From Diospyros lotus (taxonomy: Eukaryota > Streptophyta > Magnoliopsida > Ericales > Ebenaceae), in contig NC_068349.1 in NCBI RefSeq assembly GCF_014633365.1, positions 34,238,753 to 34,302,752 on the forward strand: 64,000 nt of DNA, written 5' to 3'. Positions 57,301-64,000 of the stretch are shown one piece after another. Below the pieces are notes generated by a model. It did no database searches. It saw only the letters and a program-made list of their open reading frames with translations, and was not told the DNA's origin. How positions within the stretch are numbered: position 1 is the first letter of the stretch; each line of letters starts with the position of its first letter. The position numbers and the translations under genes are program-made.

Positions 57301-58697
57301 CTTACTTTTACCTTGCTCTTCTCTGAGGATGAGCTCCTCCACCTGTCAACTCAACTTCTAAATATTCATGTACGTTCATTCTCTGTTAAAATTTTCATGT
57401 TAAAAATGGACAAAGAAAATAAAACCAGTTATGGGATTCTTTTTTTTTGCTGTTGCTAATACCCATTTTATTATATGGAACTCAAGGATACATCAGAAAC
57501 GAAATTAAGCAATGAATAGAATTTTAAGCAAAATCCCTTGATAAAGTGAACTTTTGTTGAGTGACTTGGGAGAAGTAAGCTAATACAAACGAAGGAGCCC
57601 AGTTACAGGAATTTGAAGATGTATATATAAATCCCATAATATAGTTCAAATACCCATTCTTTCCTACTCGACAATCCACATGTATGTACAGTGTGTGTGT
57701 GTGTAGCTAGAGAGAGAGAAAGAGAGGACTGACAAGCTGTGCAGACAGCATATTGTAACCAAATTTCAGAATCTCTTTGATATGGAATTAGATTTCTTGA
57801 AGATTCTGACTAAGATAACCCAAGGAGCTTCACAAACTTGGTTCTTGGATGGTTCCACACGTATTTGGTGAATTTTATTCAATACAAAAAAAACAATTAT
57901 TGCAAGTTCTTATCGATAAGGGAAAAAAAACCAAGGTGTATCTTAGTCTCTCTTACGCTGATATCTTGTAACAAATCTAACCCAACTTCATTGGAGATCT
58001 AGCCTATATACTAATGTCAAAGCATAAATGATCTCGTCTAGGGCATCAAAAGTACACGTACGGGAGGGACGAGAGAGAGAGAGAGAGAAGGGGTTGAAGA
58101 GAAACATATATATATATATATATGGTAGTTATATACCATGAATTGTTACTATCGGTGGCATTAACAGTGCAATTCTCGTGATTAACGGCCTTGGGATCCG
58201 ATTGCCCCACCTGAGATCAGATCAAAAACACATATAAATCAGAGAGATTAACAAGCAAGTCCAAACTCAATGGCAAGAGAGAACTTGCAGAATAATTGGA
58301 AAAAAAAATTCCATCGATCTATACATGCTGTTCATGTTTCTGATTAATTTCTAAGAGCAAACCAACACGCAACAAATAATTAATGCATATTAGGATTGCT
58401 TTTCAAAGAAATCTAATGAACGACCTGGTCGTTGTTCCAAGAGGGTCTGCTCCCAAGTCCACCGTGGTCAAATCCTACGACGGATGTATTATTGTTGTCA
58501 TGGTGGTGGTGGTGGTTGGAGGTGGCGGCGGCGGCGCCGTTGAGAGGCTGAGAATTAGGGGCCAAGAAGCTCATGACCTGTGAGTGGTCTTCGAACTGGA
58601 CGAAACCCAGTTCTTGGATGGCATGGGGAGCAGCTGCTGAGAATGAAACCTGGAGATCATAATTGGGTAATATTCCTGCTGAACGCTCTCCTTCCAT
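54346..58697 (-). CDS. WRKY12: WRKY12-type group IIc transcription factor, four exons
   Basis: A nuclear DNA-binding protein of 223 residues that binds W-box (TTGAC) sites. Arabidopsis WRKY12 represses secondary wall formation in pith and affects flowering. Exons: 58697-58425 (starts [20 protein letters not shown]), 58210-58137, 57342-57181 and 54508-54346, all GT/AG and in frame. Residues 132-154 give the subfamily signature [27 protein letters not shown] is at 155-161, followed by the zinc finger C175, C180, H204, H206. The tail [17 protein letters not shown] closely resembles the WRKY12 C-terminus. The intron after HPR inside the WRKY domain is the conserved PR-intron of this group; here it is 2.67 kb and AT-rich. 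Exon 1 has a run of His and Asn codons. No damage is seen, so the gene is probably functional. WRKY13 is the nearest alternative but fits less well. Confidence 0.95.
54509..57180 (-). other. WRKY12 intron 3 (PR-intron)
   Basis: 2672 bp, GT/AG. It holds an open frame of 63 codons at 54615-54806 with no recognisable product, a fragment resembling the left end of a TAGGGGTG hAT-like repeat near 55264, and a TA microsatellite (about 55983-56001). Confidence 0.8.
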
Positions 58698-59348
58698 TGA
58701 TGATGATTTTCTCTTCTAACTTCAAACTTCTTTTGATGGATGCTTGGAACTTTGGTGGTGTTGGTGGTGTTGGTGTTTGATCTTCTTGTGCGTGTGAGTG
58801 GTGCGGTCAAGCTGTTGTGCTTTTAGACATATTGGTGCGAAATGGAATGTTTCTGGGAAACTATTCCTCTCTCAACCCCTTATTCCTAGGGTTATTCCCA
58901 GTCTGCACTGCACACTCAAACGTGCACAGTTCAAATCTCTCTCTCTCTCTCCACGTAGTGCCTAGAACAGGTTAATGGAGGACCAAAAAAAAAGAAAAAA
59001 TGACAGTTTGAAAGCTCCCTCTAGATTACAAACAGAAGAAAAAAAATTTAAAGGGAATTGCTATAAATTAAGGGAAATTGTAGCATAGTGGGTAGTGATA
59101 ATCTTGATAAATTTTGAGGTACTAAATTTAAACTAAATAATGTGAAATGCTTCGGGACAGATAGAATCGGATGATTAAGTCAAAACTTTATGGGATTATT
59201 CATTTTAATTATTTTTTCACTAAATTTCTCTTATTGAAAAAATATATTAATATTAATTAAAGTGCATTCCTAAGGTAATTTAATTAATTATCTGGCTTAA
59301 TTTTGAAGGGGAGTACAATTATTCAGGGGCCTTTTGCCATATAAGAAG

Positions 59349-59393
<45 letters not shown>

Positions 59394-61100
59394 GTGCGTG
59401 TGGGTACATCTTGGAGCATACAAGAACACAAAAAATAAAAGACAGAAAAGCTTTTATTGCAAGTTTTTGAGTGACCGGTAGGTTTGAATTTAGTGAGGCA
59501 AAGAAAAAAATTATATTCTTCCTCAAATTTTGGTGGAAACAAAGAACACTAATGAAAATGATATAAAATTGAGTTGGGAATATTGAGAAGATTAAAAATT
59601 AAAAATTTCTTCATCCCTCCCTGTTCATATTGAATGACAAGGGAATGACATAGTTCTCAACTTAGTTTAAATTTAAAGAATAATTGTAAACAAGTAACCT
59701 CAAGTCGTCACGTCTTTAAACAATTCAAAGTTCGTATTTTTAAGTTGTCACGTCTTTAAACAATTCAAAGTTCATATTTTTATTTGACTATATCTCTTTT
59801 TTAAATAATTAAGAATTAATGCTATCTTTACTAATCTCACGTCATATCCAAAAAGTTTGAGATAATCAATTTTTTTTTATTCTTATTTAGTATGAATTTT
59901 TTTTTCATACTTCATACTCATTAAATCTAGAGATCTCCAACATGATAATTTTGAATATCTGGATTTCTTTACCTATATACTTATATATTACAATTATTTG
60001 AATATCGTAAGGTAAGCTATTTTGGGAGAATAAGTAAATTATTGACGTATCATTTGACGAATAAATTTAGAAATTTTAAGGGTATCTTAATTAATCAAAT
60101 TTGACTTTTTTTATAAAAAAAGAAAAGAAATTCTGGGATATCTTCTTGGATTTGATGCAGAATTAGAGAATTTTGTCACAATCACATGTAGAAACTTTAC
60201 TTTCAATTTTATTTGTTTTTATAGTGTTTGTTTCTAGACACCTTTTGGCAATTCAGGTGCTTAGTTAATTAAATTCCCTTGATCAAAGGTGTTTTCTGTT
60301 GTCGGTTAATCCATTATCTTTGGGTTATATCACTTTGTCAACATGATGTTATTCTTGTCATTTTCAAAGGGACAGATGATGAACATTCTCTCTTATATTT
60401 ATTTATTTTGTATTTTAGTGATGATCAAACATATGTTTGATGTTAATTTCTTCTCTCAATAATCCATACTTTAGATAATCATAATGTTTGGAGATTAATA
60501 TAAAGCCAGATACGGTCAATTACTTTTTCACAAAGAAAGGGATTTCATTATCTATTATTGTGAATTAAAAAGATATTTTAGAGTCCTAAAGGGTGGGCAG
60601 TTTAGTTAATTAATCTAAGAAATCAGTTGAATAATCGCATCCAGTGATGTATAAGTTAAAAATATTAGGTCAATACAGTATGAGTGTCATATATAGACCA
60701 AATTAAGCAACAGCAAAGCAGATTTTTCTGCACATAGAAGTGAAGGGAAGGATGAAAAATAGCAATAGAAGCAACAACACAGAGCAGAAGAGAAAGTACT
60801 ACTCCAACTAAACCCACAAACCACACCTACTACTAAACTTTATCAGATATGTGTCCAATTATATGCTGCTTGTTTTGCACATAACAATGAATAATTATCA
60901 TCATCACTCATTTGATTACTGCAGTTCTGTGAAGCTTCTGCTAATTAATAAAGTTGCTTCATTGCACTGATGCAATAATTTAACAATGAGTAGCTAAAGG
61001 ATTAATATTGAAGCCCGATCATGATCCTTGGATGGCTGAAAGCTTAAGGATTAATTAATATGAACACATAGAGATCAGCTGTTAATTCCTCTTTAATTTA
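58698..61100 (-). promoter_or_regulatory. WRKY12: WRKY12 5' UTR and upstream region
   Basis: Directly upstream the minus strand is rich in CAC/ACC repeats. It contains one W-box-like TTGACC (about 58803-58808) and a GA run (58934-58951). A short upstream frame (MSKSTTA) may precede the main start at about 58829. Further out is AT-rich DNA with CT/AT microsatellites (59346-59393) and a 41-bp tandem duplication (about 59702-59783). I cannot place the transcription start. Confidence 0.4.
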
Positions 61101-64000
61101 ATTAATTTCTTCTTACAATTAAACCTAGCCTATATATATATATACAGATATATATAGAGAGAGGGGGGTGGGGAGGGGGAGAGAGAAGGTCCAGGGAGCA
61201 ATAAGTGGTGGGTGTGGGGTCTGAAAACTTGCATCCATGTCAAAACGTTGATGGGGATTGAAAGAGAGAAATTATAAGGCATTGCTCTCAAATCCTGCCA
61301 AATCTCATCCCAATAGATGCATTTGTCTACTCACACCACCCTTTCTCAGTTTCACTGCAAAAGAAGAAGAAAAAACACTATATATCATCATCATAACTCC
61401 TACATTTTATTTTTCTTACTCTCTTTCTCTCTCTCTCTCGGGCTACATAGCCTTCCACTCACTCTTCCCCTGTTGCCCCATCCACAGTTTTGTTTCTTCC
61501 CTAGTTGACAAGACCCCCCCCCTTTCTCTCTCTATATGTATGTATATACACAAGCATCACTGCTTGACAGAAGAATAAACTCCACAAGGCCTCCAACTAT
61601 AAACATGCCTAGCTATCTCAAAATCAAAACCTTCTCATTCATATATATGTATATGTTTATGTATGTATCACAAAAGAAAATCTCTCTCTCTCTCCAAGAG
61701 CATCTACGAACTGAGTGGATGTTGCATGCATGCAGAGATTTGAAGCAAGGCATATGCTACGGCGACTGTTGATAAACTAGCTAGAAGCCATTGATGGTCT
61801 GACATGGGTATCTTGGATAAACTTAATTTATTATATTATATATATGATAAAAGAATAGGTTAAAACCTTGATGCTCTAATATTGTAAATATGCCATTGTA
61901 TTAGAGTGGCCTGATAATTCCATTGTGAATCAAACTCAGATTTATCTTCTCTATGAAAAATTATGAATCCGAGGGACAAGTCCCCAGAGTGGGTTGATAC
62001 ATTGCCTGCGTCAAGTTATATTATCTTATCTAACGAGAGGGTAGGGTGGTTGCATGGGGTAGGGCAACGGGGTGTGGGGCCCGCATCAAGCAACATCAGA
62101 GAGGCATGGGTCCCACCCCTACATGCCCATGTCACATGGGCAAAATATCAGCCCCTGTTTTATATATATATATATATGTGAATAATATAAATACTACAAA
62201 GATAATATGAATAATGCAACGCCATTAATTGATTATGATCATCTACTGTAGGTTTCACTGTTACACATCAATACTTTGTTCCCACTTTCATTGAAGCAAA
62301 TGTTATGTAGTTTTTACTCATATTTTTATTTTAGGTAATATTTGTTAATTAAGATATGAGATAAAAAAAATCAGATATAAATTATTTTTTTAACGCGTTT
62401 GTTAAACTTATCTGATTTTTTCTGAAAAAATTCTTACGTAACTTCTTATCTTATTTTTTATAGATAAATTTATCTGATATTTTACAGATAATCCTAAATT
62501 ACTCATATGCCACTTATAGGATAATTAATGTTATTTAATATATTTTTAAAATTTAAATTTATTAAATCTTATTTATTTAAATCTTATAATTAATGTCATT
62601 TAATATATTTTTAAATTTCTATTTGTTTTGGTAATTTTTAAAATTTAAATAAAATTATTACTTTCACCGATTTTTAAAATTTAAATTTCTCCCACTCTAT
62701 ATATATTTTATTATCTAATACAAATTCTTTTCACCGATTTTTTAAATTGTTTTATTTAATTTTATATTTTATTATCTATTATGAAAATATGTTTTAGCAA
62801 TTTTTAACTATGTATGTAGAATTATTGTGATTTCACCAATAATTATTTCTACTTGAGTATTTTTAGAATCTATTTTTGAACATGAATTTAGAAAATAAAA
62901 TACTATTTTTTATTTTTATTTTTAACAATTCACATTAATCATAAAAAACTATTTTAATCATAAATTTATTGTTGATGTTAACGTATAGTTCTGAATGAAT
63001 TTAGTAATAGGGAGATTTTGGTAAAAAAAAAATTCTTATCTTAATACTTATCATATACATTTAACAAACATATGGAAAAAAAAAGTACAATTCTCAATAG
63101 ATTTTAAAAAAATTAACAAATAATTTGATATAAATCTTAGAATGCTTCTCAACCTTATCTTTATTATTTTATATCTTAATTTGAAAAATATTTCAATCTT
63201 ATCTTAATATTTTATTATTTTATTCATTTTAATAAATACTTATCTTAAAAAACACAAAAATATTACTCCACATGGCTGATGAAATTTGTGAGCAATCGCG
63301 TGCCTACCACCTTCTCTTTTTAGTTTGACAATGGATCCAGATTCAATAGTTAATAATTGGGTCGATCCAGATATGTTTATAATTGAACCAGATGTCTTGA
63401 ATTTGGACCTTAATGGATCTCGACCAGATCCATGAGATCCAGTTTTAGCTTTACTTTGTATTTTTATATATACACACACCCACACATACATGGATGCGAA
63501 AATACCTATATATAATGCACGCGTATATACATAATTGCATGTACATACACATATATATCAATAAGGTTTAATACATATATGGCACTTTTTCAATAATTAA
63601 AAAATATAACATTTGATTATGAATGTGTAAAATATCAAAATTTCATATCTTAATTATTAAAAATTATTACTTTAAATTCTTATTTGACTGAGAGTAAACG
63701 AATTCATTATTTACACTATATAAGATGTACACGTAAAACAAGAAAGTATCAAGTCATAAAAAAAATCACGTAAGTGAAATTATCAAATTAAAATTTACCT
63801 TTATAGGAAAAAGATCAAATTATCCATAACTTAAAAAAATTCTAAATCCCAAATAAACAAAAATTACAAATGAATTAAATAAATCATCAACTTATTGAAA
63901 TATTGTCAACCGTGTCACTCACAGAAATGGGTACATTTTGTTACAACTCTCTAGTAGAACTCACCCTCAAGAGCTAGCTATTAAGGGAAGGGTGCCCAAG
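61101..64000. other. Intergenic DNA, no gene recognised
   Basis: 61130-61700 alternates TA, GA and CT microsatellites with pyrimidine-rich sequence that could be an unannotated leader, but no convincing protein follows. 61960-62160 is a GC-richer patch of unknown nature. 62335-63240 is AT-rich with TTTGTTAATTAAGATA-like motifs shared with 29937-30268. No structure was found to the window end. Confidence 0.45.

Noticed and set aside
58383..58583. Plus-strand frame with a poly-Gly stretch
   Set aside because: Antisense shadow of the His/Asn-rich part of WRKY12 exon 1.
61536..61772. Possible coding exon or miR156 precursor (TGACAGAAGA near 61565)
   Set aside because: Only ten bases fit the microRNA and I found no matching star arm; the frames are low complexity.
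62335..63240. A complete MITE
   Set aside because: End motifs are weak, and no target duplication was found.

Overview
This window is eudicot nuclear DNA. It is AT-rich and dominated by transposable elements. Two host genes are recognisable by protein motif and splice structure: a group IIc WRKY transcription factor of the WRKY12 type (54346-58697, minus), and the first four coding exons of the dolichol-P-mannose mannosyltransferase ALG12 (15742 down to 14541, minus). Spliced genes, the WRKY PR-intron, Copia and Gypsy elements, a Cassandra-type element with 5S-like LTRs and CACTA, hAT and Mutator elements all point to a flowering plant. I cannot name the species.

Layout. 1-8203 is a pile-up of Ty3/Gypsy chromovirus pieces in both orientations. 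It contains a Cassandra-like TRIM (65-649), a GC-rich hAT element (2701-3572, 8-bp target duplication) and one integrase gene split between two places. 8204-11940 is a minus-strand Copia gag-pol cut off after reverse transcriptase. 12567-13978 holds LTR pieces and the end of another Gypsy integrase. 13979-15742 holds the 5' exons of ALG12.

16610-27815 is the most informative object: a complete 11.2-kb Mutator-like element flanked by a perfect 9-bp duplication (TAAATATAA). It carries two convergent genes. One is an 11-exon plus-strand gene for a DUF1985/Ulp1-type cysteine protease protein. The other is a two-exon minus-strand MURA transposase that reads as intact. Between them lies a five-copy tandem array. 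Palindromic CGGGCTTCGT arrays sit in the array and in both gene leaders.

27816-46681 is gene-free. It holds a hAT element (28919-29488), three solo LTRs with matching 5-bp duplications (31606-34356; 39858-42404 nested inside 37700-43023), a CACTA element full of AGCGACGG hairpins (34367-36146), a Mutator-type foldback MITE (43818-44193) and a hAT-like MITE (46017-46531). 46682-53321 is a decayed full-length minus-strand Gypsy element whose gag is interrupted by a second CACTA element (50727-52091). 54346-58697 is WRKY12. 58698-64000 is its upstream region plus intergenic DNA in which I recognise no further gene.

How the parts relate: MURA would act on the terminal inverted repeats of the Mutator element, and the Ulp1-like gene is its passenger. 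ALG12 and WRKY12 are unrelated host genes separated by about 39 kb of repeats.
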